Source: Collinsella sp. (GTDB lineage: Bacteria; Actinomycetota; Coriobacteriia; Coriobacteriales; Coriobacteriaceae). Taken from it: a stretch of DNA of 24,954 bases. A model generated the notes under the pieces. The model was not told the DNA's origin and did no database searches. It was given only the letters and a program-made list of their open reading frames with translations. The stretch covers positions 1 through 24,954 of the forward strand of contig JAHHSP010000006.1 of the NCBI GenBank assembly GCA_020025115.1, written 5' to 3'. Below, one piece after another: positions 7,896 to 15,108 of the stretch (positions are counted from its first letter, which is position 1; each line of letters opens with the position of its first letter). Both the position numbers and the translations under genes were made by a program.

Positions 7896-8627
7896 ATGCC
7901 CAATATGATCGAAATCCGGGGCCTGAATAAGTATTTTGGCGATCTGCATGTTCTGAAGGACATCGACCTGACGGTCGAAGAAGGCGAGAAGGTCGTCATC
8001 ATCGGTCCGTCCGGCTCCGGGAAGTCGACGCTCATACGTTGCGTCGATTACCTGGAGGAGCCGACATCCGGCGAAGTCGTCATCGACGGCACGCCTCTCA
8101 CCAAGAAAAATCATCTGGAAATGGCCCGTACGTACAGCTCGATGGTGTTCCAGCAGTTCAACCTGTATCCCAACATGACGGTTTTGGGCAATCTCACCCT
8201 GGCTCCCGTTAAGTTGCAGAAGAAGTCCAAGGAGGAAGCCGTCGAGGTCGCCATGGCGGCGCTCACGCGCGTCGGCCTCGCGCACAAGGCGGGGGAGTAC
8301 CCCCAAAACCTGTCAGGGGGCCAGCAGCAGCGCGTTGCCATCGCCCGTGCATTGTGTACCAAGCAGCCCATCATCTTGTTCGACGAGCCCACTTCCGCGC
8401 TCGACCCCGAGATGGTCCAGGAGGTGCTCGACGTCATGATCGAGCTCGCGAGGGAGAACATCACCATGATCTGCGTGACGCACGAGATGGGCTTCGCGCG
8501 TCAGGTCGCCGACCGCGTCATCTTCATGGATGACGGTCGCATCCTGGAAGAGGGAACGCCCGATCATTTCTTCGAGAACCCGCAAAACCCCCGATGCCGC
8601 GATTTCCTCGCGAAGATCCTGCACTAG
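7896..8627 (+). CDS. Polar amino acid ABC transporter, ATP-binding subunit (GlnQ/ArtP type)
   Basis: This ATPase drives import of a polar amino acid through the two permeases encoded downstream. The 243-residue length is standard for the GlnQ/HisP group. Walker A is GPSGSGKST (37-45), the signature motif LSGGQQQR (139-146), Walker B ILFDEPTSALDPE, and the switch histidine lies in CVTHEMGF. The protein closely resembles the glutamine/glutamate/arginine importer ATPases. It is the first gene of a four-gene operon; the next gene begins 17 nt after its stop. The substrate cannot be fixed from the ATPase alone. Confidence 0.97.
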   Translation: MPNMIEIRGLNKYFGDLHVLKDIDLTVEEGEKVVIIGPSGSGKSTLIRCVDYLEEPTSGEVVIDGTPLTKKNHLEMARTYSSMVFQQFNLYPNMTVLGNLTLAPVKLQKKSKEEAVEVAMAALTRVGLAHKAGEYPQNLSGGQQQRVAIARALCTKQPIILFDEPTSALDPEMVQEVLDVMIELARENITMICVTHEMGFARQVADRVIFMDDGRILEEGTPDHFFENPQNPRCRDFLAKILH

Positions 8628-8644
8628 TGCGAGGGGGGATGGGA

Positions 8645-9526
8645 ATGGAAAACGCTAAGTTCTCCGGGTGCGCGTGCCCGAGCCGACGGGCGCTGCTGCG
8701 CGCTTTTGCCGCTACCTCGGTCCTTGTGGGGGCGGGGGCGCTTGCGGGGTGCGGTTCGTCATCCGCTGCGGCTTCCAAGGGCGGCTCGGGGTCCAAGCTG
8801 GCGTCCATCAAGGCCCGCGGCGCGCTCAATGCGGGCGTCAAGAAGGACGTCCCGGGTTACGGGTATTACGATCCCGCCGCGCGCGCGTACGCGGGAATGG
8901 AGATCGACCTGTGCTACCAGGTTGCGGCGGCCGTCTTCGGTGTGGGGTATGAGGAGGCGCGCGAGCGCGAGCTCGTGGCGTTCACCGATGTCACGCCCAA
9001 GACCCGCGGGCCGCTCATCGACAACGACCAGCTCGACATCGTGTGCGCTACCTATACCATCACCCCCGAGCGGCGCGAGAGCTGGGACTTCTCAACTGCC
9101 TACCGCACCGATTACGTTGGGCTCATGGTCAAGAGGCGCAGCGGCTTCAGGCGCATCGCCGATCTCGACGGCAAGATCATCGGCGTGAGCCAAGGCGCGA
9201 CCACGCAGGGACTCATCGAGCAGATGCTCGCAGATGAGGGCATCGAGGCTTCGCCGGAGTTCCTGGCGTTCTCCGGATACCCCATCATCAAGAGTTCCCT
9301 CGACGCTGGCAATATCGACTGCTTCGCCATGGATCGCTCGACGTTGGCCGGCTATATGAATGAGACGGTCGAGCTGCTCGAGCCCGAGGTGAAGTTTGGT
9401 GAACAGCAGTATGGCATTGCGACGAAGAAGGGCAGCGACCTGTCCGCCGTCGTCGACCGGTGCGTGATGGACTGCGCCGCGAGCGGTTGGCTCGATGCCG
9501 AAATCGAGAAATGGGGGTTGGTGTAG
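8645..9526 (+). CDS. Amino acid ABC transporter substrate-binding lipoprotein
   Basis: A 293-residue extracellular binding protein of the SBP_bac_3 family, which delivers polar amino acids (glutamine, glutamate, aspartate or similar) to the membrane permeases. Residues 1-36 form a lipoprotein signal: SRRALLRAF, a hydrophobic stretch and lipobox LAGC with Cys36 as the lipidation site. The twin arginine in SRRALL resembles a Tat motif. A Ser/Gly-rich linker follows, then the binding domain with ARGALNAGVKKDVPGYGYYD and DNDQLDIVCATYTITPERRE. The start at 8645 has GAGGGGGG 6 nt upstream; the ATG at 8639 is too close to that site. Its stop codon abuts the next ATG, so expression is tightly coupled with the permease. 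Confidence 0.95.
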   Translation: MENAKFSGCACPSRRALLRAFAATSVLVGAGALAGCGSSSAAASKGGSGSKLASIKARGALNAGVKKDVPGYGYYDPAARAYAGMEIDLCYQVAAAVFGVGYEEARERELVAFTDVTPKTRGPLIDNDQLDIVCATYTITPERRESWDFSTAYRTDYVGLMVKRRSGFRRIADLDGKIIGVSQGATTQGLIEQMLADEGIEASPEFLAFSGYPIIKSSLDAGNIDCFAMDRSTLAGYMNETVELLEPEVKFGEQQYGIATKKGSDLSAVVDRCVMDCAASGWLDAEIEKWGLV

Positions 9527-10303
9527 ATGCTCGAGGGCCTGTTCGATCCAAAGCGTTGGGCGCTGACGTTCGCCAACATGGGGCCGTTTTGGGAGGGCTT
9601 CGGCGTGACTCTCAGGGTCGTCGCCTCCGGCCTCGCCCTCGCGTTGCTGCTGGGCACGCTGCTCGGCGTCTTCTCCACTTCCCGTTCTCGCCTCCTGCGC
9701 GGTGCGGCGCGCATCTACGTCGAGTTCTACCAGAACACGCCGCTGCCCGTGCAGGTGCTGTTCATGTATATGGCCGGCCCTCAGTTCCTGCAGATGGTGA
9801 CGGGGGCGGCGCAGCCCGTCCGCATCGCCCCGTTCGCGCTGGGCGCGCTCGGTGTGGGGCTGTACCATGCGGCCTATGTGGCCGAAGTCATCCGCACCGG
9901 CATCGAGGCCGTGCCGCGCGGCCAGATGGAGGCGGCGCAGAGCCAGGGGTTCTCCCGTGTGCAGACCTACGCCTACATCATCTTGCCCCAGACGTTCAAG
10001 ATCATCCTTCCGCCCTTGTGCAACCAGGCGCTCAACTTGGTGAAGAACACTTCCGTCCTGGCGCTCGTGGCCGGCGGCGACCTCATGTATCGCTCCGATA
10101 ACTTCGTGAGTCTGTATGGGTACCTGCAGGGCTATATCGTCTGCTGCCTCATGTATTTCGCCATCTGCTTCCCGATCGCGATGCTGGGCCAATGGCTCGA
10201 GCGGAAAAGCAAGGAGCGTCCGCGCGCGAAGGTCATCCCCGGTGTAACCGACGGACTCGATGAGGGTTCCACCGCGAGGACCGTTTACGGAAGGGAGGTG
10301 TAG
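9527..10303 (+). CDS. Amino acid ABC transporter permease (first)
   Basis: An inner-membrane subunit of the importer, 258 residues, of the His/Glu/Gln/Arg permease family. The hydrophobic segments and the cytoplasmic EAA loop (MEAAQSQGFSRVQTYAYIILP) that contacts the ATPase are visible. An N-terminal stretch with GVTLRVVASGLALALLLGTLLG starts the transmembrane domain. The ATG directly follows the TAG of the lipoprotein gene with no gap. The C-terminus has a charged cytoplasmic tail of about 35 residues (ERKSKERPRAK onward) that is longer than in many relatives. Confidence 0.95.
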   Translation: MLEGLFDPKRWALTFANMGPFWEGFGVTLRVVASGLALALLLGTLLGVFSTSRSRLLRGAARIYVEFYQNTPLPVQVLFMYMAGPQFLQMVTGAAQPVRIAPFALGALGVGLYHAAYVAEVIRTGIEAVPRGQMEAAQSQGFSRVQTYAYIILPQTFKIILPPLCNQALNLVKNTSVLALVAGGDLMYRSDNFVSLYGYLQGYIVCCLMYFAICFPIAMLGQWLERKSKERPRAKVIPGVTDGLDEGSTARTVYGREV

Positions 10304-10306
10304 CCG

Positions 10307-10945
10307 ATGGAGATCTTCAACGCGACCAATCTCGTCTACATCTTGGGCGGCTTCGTCAAGACCATCGAGATCTCGGTGCTTTCCATCGCCTGCTCCATCG
10401 CGGTGGGCACGGTGCTCGCGCTCGTCAAGAGTTATGGTCCGAGGCCGTTGCGCCTACTGGTCTCCGCTTATATCGAGTTGTTCCGCTGCACGCCCAATCT
10501 GCTGTGGATCTTGTTCATTTACTTCACCGTGCAAGGGATCGACATCCTCATCTCGACACTCGCATTCACGCTGTTCACGAGTGCGGTCATGGCCGAAATC
10601 GTGCGCGCCGGCTTGAATGCGGTCCCGGTGGGGCAGTTCGAGGCGGCTCGCAGTCAGGGGTTCGGCTTCATCGCGTCGATGCGCTACATCATCTTGCCGC
10701 AGACGTTTCGCACCATCACGCCGGCGCTGTTTGGCCAATGCACCACGGTGATCAAGGACAGCTCCTACCTGTCCGGAATCAACGTCGCCGAGTTCATGTA
10801 CACCACCAATGTCGTGATGGCCCATGCGGTCTCGCTCGACCAGGTGCTCTTGTTGTACGGGTTCGTGTTCGCGCTGTATTTCTCTCTCAATTTCGGCATC
10901 TCGCTGTTGGTCCGACGCCACCAGCGCAGCATCGCCTCTGCATAG
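10307..10945 (+). CDS. Amino acid ABC transporter permease (second)
   Basis: The second permease of the importer, 212 residues, homologous to the preceding one. It shows the EAA loop FEAARSQGFGFIASMRYIILP and several hydrophobic helices, starting with GGFVKTIEISVLSIACSIAV. AGGGAGGTG at 10291-10299, overlapping the end of the upstream gene, serves as ribosome binding site, and only 3 nt separate the two genes. The pair should form the heterodimeric channel typical of glutamate/aspartate and glutamine systems. A large hairpin follows the stop and probably ends the operon. Confidence 0.95.
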   Translation: MEIFNATNLVYILGGFVKTIEISVLSIACSIAVGTVLALVKSYGPRPLRLLVSAYIELFRCTPNLLWILFIYFTVQGIDILISTLAFTLFTSAVMAEIVRAGLNAVPVGQFEAARSQGFGFIASMRYIILPQTFRTITPALFGQCTTVIKDSSYLSGINVAEFMYTTNVVMAHAVSLDQVLLLYGFVFALYFSLNFGISLLVRRHQRSIASA

Positions 10946-10952
10946 GCCCAGG

Positions 10953-11011
10953 CGCGCCGTCGGCCCGGATGGGGCTGGCGGCGCGGTCTCTCCCGGCGGG
11001 GCCCGCCCCGC
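10953..11011 (+). terminator. Two GC-rich stem-loops after the ABC operon
   Basis: The first hairpin has a 14-bp stem with two wobble pairs (10953-10966 with 10972-10985) and a 5-nt loop. A second, smaller one lies at 10996-11011. There is no real T-run, only pyrimidine-rich TCTCTCCC, so termination may be weak or factor dependent, allowing some readthrough into the next gene. Confidence 0.5.
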
Positions 11012-11055
11012 GTCTTCGATCGTTCGTCCCGACCCAGTAGTGTCCGGAGGTAGCA

Positions 11056-11763
11056 ATGGGGTTTTTGAAAGACATGCATGAGCGCAGGATAGCGGCGGCC
11101 CAAGAGGCTCGGGCCGGGCAGCCCGTCGTGATCACCATCGCGCGCGATTATGGAGCCGAGGGGCATGAGATCGGAAAGATGCTCTCCGTCGAGCTCGGCA
11201 TACCTCTGTACGATAACGAGCTTCTCGTTCGCTCCGCCGATCGCGCCGGTGTGGCCCTTAACAAAGCCGCGGTGTACGACGAGCGCATGGCCGCCGAGGT
11301 CATGGCGTTCCTGCCCGACCGCGTGGACTCGCGCACCATCTCGGATAGGCTGTTCAAGGCGACGAGCCAGGTGATCGTCGACTTGGCGGCCACGCGCAGC
11401 TGCATCATCGAGGGGCGGCTGTCCGACTATCTGCTGAGGAACAACCCCAATCACATCGCGGTTCTCGTGACCGCCCCGTTCGACGAGCGCGTCGAGATCG
11501 TGCGGGCCAAGCGCGGGCTGGACAGGCGGGCGGGCGCGAAGCTCGTGCGCGAGATGCAGCGCGCCCGCGAGGCGTTTTACAAACGCTATTCCGCAGGGAG
11601 ATGGAAGATGACGGATGGCAAAGACATCGTGGTGAACCGTGCGAAGCTCGGACGCCAGGGATGTGTCGATGTGATTGCGGCCGCGTATCGGTTCAAGATC
11701 GCCGAATCGGGCCGGGTTGCTGCCCTCGGATCTCCCGATAGTCCATCCGATCAGATATCTTAG
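11056..11763 (+). CDS. Cytidylate kinase-like family protein
   Basis: A 235-residue protein of the cytidylate-kinase-like family (Pfam Cytidylate_kin2 type). The N-terminal part reads PVVITIARDYGAEGHEIGKML followed by LGIPLYDNELL, the pattern of this family, where the usual nucleoside kinase P-loop is replaced by a glycine-containing loop. CIIEGRLSDYLL resembles the conserved strand and loop of the core domain. Substrate and role are unknown for most members; it is distinct from canonical Cmk. The start has GGAGGT 6-8 nt upstream. It follows the ABC operon by 110 nt across two hairpins and has no clear terminator of its own. Confidence 0.85.
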   Translation: MGFLKDMHERRIAAAQEARAGQPVVITIARDYGAEGHEIGKMLSVELGIPLYDNELLVRSADRAGVALNKAAVYDERMAAEVMAFLPDRVDSRTISDRLFKATSQVIVDLAATRSCIIEGRLSDYLLRNNPNHIAVLVTAPFDERVEIVRAKRGLDRRAGAKLVREMQRAREAFYKRYSAGRWKMTDGKDIVVNRAKLGRQGCVDVIAAAYRFKIAESGRVAALGSPDSPSDQIS

Positions 11764-11773
11764 TCTGAAACAC

Positions 11774-11804
11774 TTAGATTTAGTGATAAGAAGACACTTA
11801 AAAT
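11774..11804 (+). promoter_or_regulatory. Tentative hsp20 promoter
   Basis: TAAAAT at 11799-11804 matches 5 of 6 of the -10 consensus inside an AT-rich patch that contrasts with its surroundings. TTAGAT at 11774-11779 could be a poor -35 with 19-nt spacing. It would give a leader of about 125 nt. I see neither a CIRCE nor a HAIR element here. Confidence 0.3.
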
Positions 11805-11900
11805 TATCGTGAAGGTGAATAGGATGGCGCGCCGCGGGCATAACTGATATGTCAAGCAACGGCGCGCGTCCAATGGGGCGCCCGCAAAGCGTGAAGGTAC

Positions 11901-11930
11901 ATTGCTCCACGCGCATCTCGAAGGAGTGAT
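11901..11930 (+). promoter_or_regulatory. Shine-Dalgarno-sequestering hairpin before hsp20 (candidate RNA thermometer)
   Basis: ATTGCTCC (11901-11908) can pair over 8 consecutive positions, two of them G-U wobbles, with GGAGTGAT (11923-11930), with a 14-nt loop. The paired strand is the ribosome binding site of hsp20, whose ATG is at 11936. A weak stem of this sort just before a small heat shock gene is the arrangement of known RNA thermometers; function is inferred only. Confidence 0.4.
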
Positions 11931-11935
11931 CGAGT

Positions 11936-12367
11936 ATGGCAATGGTTCCGTATCGTCAGGGTTATGGCGTTCTTCCCGTGCCCGGCAATTCCCTGTTCGA
12001 TATCTTCGACGATATGATGGATATTCCTCGCGCGGCGCTCGCGGCCAAGGCGTTTCCCATCGATGTCGAGGACAAGGGCGACGCGTATGAGGTGAAGGCG
12101 TATCTTACCGGCGTCACCAAGAACGACCTCGATGTCGAGCTCAACGAGGGACGCCTCTCCATCTCCGTCAACGTTGAGGAGAAAGAGGAGGACAAGGGCA
12201 AGAATTATCTGCAGCGTGAGTTCACGGCGTATGCGGCTACCCGCGGCGTGTATCTCAAGGATGCCGCGAGCGAAGGCCTCTCGGCCACATTCGCCGACGG
12301 GGTTTTGACCGTCACGGTTCCCAAATTCGTCGAGAAGAAGAACGTCACCAAGATCGCGATCGACTAA
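11936..12367 (+). CDS. Small heat shock protein (Hsp20/alpha-crystallin family)
   Basis: An ATP-independent chaperone of 143 residues that holds unfolding proteins in the cytoplasm. The alpha-crystallin domain spans about residues 40-135, from FPIDVEDKGDAYEVKAYLTGV through LNEGRLSISV to GVLTVTVPKF, where the A-x-x-x-G-V-L-T motif is visible as ATFADGVLTV. The C-terminus VEKKNVTKIAID holds a degenerate form of the I-x-I oligomerisation motif (IAI). The start at 11936 has AAGGAG at 11921-11926, 9 nt away. It is monocistronic with a strong terminator. See the separate entry on the hairpin covering its ribosome binding site. Confidence 0.95.
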   Translation: MAMVPYRQGYGVLPVPGNSLFDIFDDMMDIPRAALAAKAFPIDVEDKGDAYEVKAYLTGVTKNDLDVELNEGRLSISVNVEEKEEDKGKNYLQREFTAYAATRGVYLKDAASEGLSATFADGVLTVTVPKFVEKKNVTKIAID

Positions 12368-12386
12368 CGCCGAGCGCTTTCCAATC

Positions 12387-12421
12387 GAGCCCCGATGCCC
12401 ATGTGGGTATCGGGGCTCTTT
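12387..12421 (+). terminator. Rho-independent terminator after hsp20
   Basis: A 14-bp stem with one wobble (12387-12400 with 12405-12418) and a 4-nt loop, followed by TTT, lies 19 nt after the hsp20 stop codon. Confidence 0.85.
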
Positions 12422-12531
12422 CATGCCCCCCCTCCCCGCGCGACCCTTCGTAACAGGGTGGGGCGGGATGGTCGCTCCCCGGCTTTTTCGCGCGCGGAAT
12501 TGTGAGCAAAAGTATGTGCTAAAGCTTGACC

Positions 12532-12555
12532 CATTTGCCGTAGATACGGCAAATG
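12532..12555. promoter_or_regulatory. Operator copy 1: perfect inverted repeat upstream of the four-helix membrane protein
   Basis: A perfect palindrome with 11-bp arms and a 2-bp centre; its core is TTTGCCGTAGATACGGCAAA (12534-12553). Two near-identical copies occur at 13283 and 18729. After 31 nt comes TACACT (12585-12590), a TAnnnT -10-like hexamer; the -35 position (TAGAAC) is poor. The layout suggests an activator site. Confidence 0.75.
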
Positions 12556-12584
12556 TTGTGGTAGAACGCCTTATATGCTGACGA

Positions 12585-12590
12585 TACACT
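12585..12590 (+). promoter_or_regulatory. Candidate -10 element of the four-helix membrane protein gene
   Basis: TACACT lies at the same distance from operator copy 1 (31 nt) as TATTCT does from copy 2, and within 1 nt of the copy 3 arrangement. It gives a leader of about 33 nt to the start at 12630. Confidence 0.5.
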
Positions 12591-12629
12591 ATGTTGCGCA
12601 AAATGCACACCCAGAGGGAGAGGTTCAGC

Positions 12630-13127
12630 ATGGCTGCGGAAACCAAGGAATTCAAGAGCTATCTCGCAAGCAAATGCATCGTCGGCTACGGCATCATCAA
12701 CGGCATCGTCAACGCGGCGATCTTCTTTGGCATGAATGCCTCCGACCCCAACGTAACCTTTGCGGCCGGCAAGGTCGTTGAGGAGATCGTTCTCACCGGC
12801 GCCTTGCTCGGCTTGATTCTGACCTGGTGCGTCGTTCCGCTCACCAAAATGGACCTTCGCAAGAACGTGTACAAGGCGGATGCCGAGCGCGACGGCATCA
12901 TCGCGAAGCTCCCTGGCGGGGCCTTCACCCTGTCCATTCCCGTGGGAGTTATCGCAGCCGTGGTCTCCGGCGCCCTGGCCTGGGTCTTCAGCATGGTCCT
13001 TCCCATGCCCCTCACGCGCACTGGGATGATGGTCTTCAAGGGCTGCATGTGCGCCATCGTCGGCGCCTTGTCCGGCTACATCGTCGTCACCCGCACCACC
13101 CAGGGATTTGCATCCGAATCCAAGTAG
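12630..13127 (+). CDS. Four-helix integral membrane protein, function unknown
   Basis: A 165-residue protein with four hydrophobic segments: about 19-36 (VGYGIINGIVNAAIFFGM), 48-70, 98-121 and 129-151. The short termini are hydrophilic, so both probably face the cytoplasm. I recognise no family. The start at 12630 is chosen for GGGAGAGG just upstream; a 13-residue extension lacks such a site. It carries the best copy of the operator found before both MFS transporter genes and lies directly upstream of the first of them, with its own terminator between. This suggests it works in the same response, for example as an accessory membrane component, but nothing in its sequence shows how. Confidence 0.85.
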   Translation: MAAETKEFKSYLASKCIVGYGIINGIVNAAIFFGMNASDPNVTFAAGKVVEEIVLTGALLGLILTWCVVPLTKMDLRKNVYKADAERDGIIAKLPGGAFTLSIPVGVIAAVVSGALAWVFSMVLPMPLTRTGMMVFKGCMCAIVGALSGYIVVTRTTQGFASESK

Positions 13128-13203
13128 CGTGCCCGGACGCGCCGCCCCGATGAATGAGGCGCGCCGCTCAAAGAGCGATGAATCCAATGCACCCTTTTCG
13201 TGG

Positions 13204-13237
13204 CCTCCCGCTCGCCCTTGGCGTGCGGGAGGTTTTT
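13204..13237 (+). terminator. Rho-independent terminator after the four-helix membrane protein
   Basis: An 8-bp stem CCTCCCGC/GCGGGAGG (13204-13211 with 13225-13232), extended by an inner CGCC/GGCG stem, is followed by TTTTT at 13233-13237. Confidence 0.9.
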
Positions 13238-13282
13238 CGCTGCATATGGAAGAAGCCGACCGACATGGGAAAATGACGACAC

Positions 13283-13302
13283 TTTGCCGTTAATACGGCA
13301 AA
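13283..13302. promoter_or_regulatory. Operator copy 2 upstream of the first MFS transporter
   Basis: TTTGCCGTTAATACGGCAAA is identical to copy 1 at 18 of 20 positions, with perfect 8-bp arms. It lies in the 364-nt gap 13128-13491, which otherwise holds the terminator at 13204 and a leader of about 145 nt. TATTCT follows after 31 nt. Confidence 0.75.
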
Positions 13303-13333
13303 CGTCCTGCTGGTTAGTTTATGTGGACGGGCG

Positions 13334-13339
13334 TATTCT
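13334..13339 (+). promoter_or_regulatory. Candidate -10 element of the first MFS-amidohydrolase operon
   Basis: TATTCT fits TAnnnT and sits exactly 31 nt after operator copy 2. The -35 position (TGGTTA) is poor. The resulting leader to 13492 is long; I see no riboswitch or terminator in it, only a possible 13-codon open frame at 13419-13460. Confidence 0.5.
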
Positions 13340-13491
13340 CGGGACGATTCGAACGCCTGGCACACCGGCCTTGTGCGTCTCCGCGGAAGCGAAGGGGAAC
13401 TGATCCGCAGGGGAGGGGATGAGCACGGTCGGCTTTGGGCGTATCAGACGTGGGAGGTAAGGGGCCTTCCACATGAAGAAAGGAAGATGCT

Positions 13492-15102
13492 ATGGCGTCT
13501 ACTGCAGCCAAAGGGGAGGGGAAGGACAAATTCCTCGTCCTGCCCATCCTTGTTCTGATTCTCGCCCAGATGGGCACCACGGGCGACAACGGCGCGCTTT
13601 CGCTCGCCGCGACCGCCCTCACCCAGGACCTCGGTGCCACCGTCGCCGATATCCAGCTTGCAAACATGGTCTACTCCCTCATGGCCGGCGCCTTCATGAT
13701 CGCCGGCGGCATGATGGGCACCATCATCGGATGGAAGAAGAACTTCCGTCTCGGCGCGCTTCTCTGCGCCGCCGGTGAGGTTGTTCTCGCCGTGGCTCCG
13801 AGCATGGCCGTCTTCATCTGGGGTGGCCGCACCCTCGTCGGCTTCGGCGCCTCGTTCATGATCCCGTCGGTCCTGGGCCTCGTTCCCAAGATCTACCACG
13901 GCAAGAACCGTGTGCTGGCCTTCGGCTGCATCGGCGCCGCATCCGGCCTTTCGGCCCTGCTCCCGCTGCTGCTCTCCGTGGTTCTGATGGCCTTCGGCAT
14001 GCGTGTCACCTTCTTCGCCCTCGCCGCCTACTTCGCCATCGTCTTCCTGCTCTCTTTCAAGCTCCCCGAGATCGAGCAGAATGACGGCAAGCTCAAGTTC
14101 GACGGCATCGGCGTTGCCCTCGCCGCCCTCGGCCTCTTCTTGTTCCTCGTCAGCGTCTCTCGCACCTCCGCCTGGGGCCTCATCGAGCCCTTCGCGGCTT
14201 GCCCGTTTACCCTCTTCGGCATCTCCCCCTGCCTGCCCATGGCCGCCCTCGGCCTGGTGATCCTGGCCGTCATGGTCAAGGTCGAGAAGGGTGTCGAGGA
14301 GAAGAACGGCTTCGCTCTGCTCCCGCAGTCCTTCCTCAAGACCCCGCAGGTGCTCGCCGGTCTCGCCGCCTCCGCCATCACCTTCTTCTTCATGGGCGTC
14401 CAGTCCATCCTGATGGCTCCCTACCTGCAGCTCGTCGCCGGTTGGAGCCCCGCCATCGTCGGCGTGCTGTCCATCGTCGTCGGTATCCCGACCTTCGCCT
14501 TCTCCATCGGCATTCCCAAGTGGATGCCCAACGCCAGCCCCCGTCGCGTCATCGAGGTCGGCTACATCGTCCTTGCCGCGGCCCTCGGTGTCATGGCCTT
14601 CTCCGTGACGCTCGACTCCGCCTCTCTGCCCGGCATCGTCGTCGGCTGCATCCTGGCCGGATCCGGTGCGGGCATCGTCTCCGCTCATGCCAACAACGTC
14701 GTCGCCCTTGCCGTGAACGAGCGCGACGCCGCGCAGTCCGGCGGCATCCAGACCACGATGCGCAACGTCGGCCAGGCCATCGGCATCGCCCTGCTCGGCG
14801 CGGTCATGCTTTTCGGCATCACCAACAACGTGATCGATGGCGCTAAGAACGACGATCGCATCTCCGAGGCCACCGTCGCCGCCATTTCCGAGCGCAATAT
14901 CGACCTGACCTCCGACGACGCCTTCCGCGCCTCCATCGAGGACATCCCCATGTCTGAGACCGAGCGCGATGCGCTGGTCGAGGTCAACGCCAAGGCCCGC
15001 TTCAATTCCACCCGCATCTCCTACGGGGTGGGCGCGGTCATCATCCTGCTCGGCCTGCTGACCACTCCCGCCATCAAGACCTTCAAGAAGGAAGAGGCGT
15101 AA
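13492..15102 (+). CDS. MFS transporter, 14-helix DHA2-like (first paralogue)
   Basis: A 536-residue inner-membrane transporter with about 14 hydrophobic segments and a hydrophilic stretch of about 65 residues between the last two, as in QacA-type proteins. The first helix carries an acidic residue in TTGDNGALSLA. The antiporter motif C (GxxxGPxxGG) is not recognisable, and motif A is degenerate (GTIIGWKKNF), so drug efflux should not be assumed; uptake is possible. It is clearly paralogous to the transporter at 18842: both share VADIQLAN-like, YSLMAG, IWGGR, IPSVLG and the ANN...QSGGIQ segment. AGGA at 13481-13484 supports the start. The amidohydrolase gene begins 6 nt after its stop, so they form an operon. 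Codon use is strongly biased to GCC/GGC/ATC. Confidence 0.93.
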   Translation: MASTAAKGEGKDKFLVLPILVLILAQMGTTGDNGALSLAATALTQDLGATVADIQLANMVYSLMAGAFMIAGGMMGTIIGWKKNFRLGALLCAAGEVVLAVAPSMAVFIWGGRTLVGFGASFMIPSVLGLVPKIYHGKNRVLAFGCIGAASGLSALLPLLLSVVLMAFGMRVTFFALAAYFAIVFLLSFKLPEIEQNDGKLKFDGIGVALAALGLFLFLVSVSRTSAWGLIEPFAACPFTLFGISPCLPMAALGLVILAVMVKVEKGVEEKNGFALLPQSFLKTPQVLAGLAASAITFFFMGVQSILMAPYLQLVAGWSPAIVGVLSIVVGIPTFAFSIGIPKWMPNASPRRVIEVGYIVLAAALGVMAFSVTLDSASLPGIVVGCILAGSGAGIVSAHANNVVALAVNERDAAQSGGIQTTMRNVGQAIGIALLGAVMLFGITNNVIDGAKNDDRISEATVAAISERNIDLTSDDAFRASIEDIPMSETERDALVEVNAKARFNSTRISYGVGAVIILLGLLTTPAIKTFKKEEA

Positions 15103-15108
15103 ATCGTC

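Noticed and set aside
11764..11935. Search for CIRCE or HAIR heat shock operators before hsp20
   Set aside because: Neither the CIRCE arms (TTAGCACTC/GAGTGCTAA) nor the HAIR arms (CTTGAGT/ACTCAAG) are present; short CACT/AGTG matches are too small to call.
12498..12507. AATTGTGAGC, identical to half of the E. coli lac operator
   Set aside because: Only a half-site with no symmetric partner and no LacI-type gene nearby; a chance match is the simplest explanation.
13419..13460. Thirteen-codon open frame preceded by a purine-rich tract in the leader of the first MFS gene
   Set aside because: The ribosome binding site would be only about 2-5 nt from the ATG, and no attenuator hairpin follows. 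A leader peptide cannot be supported.
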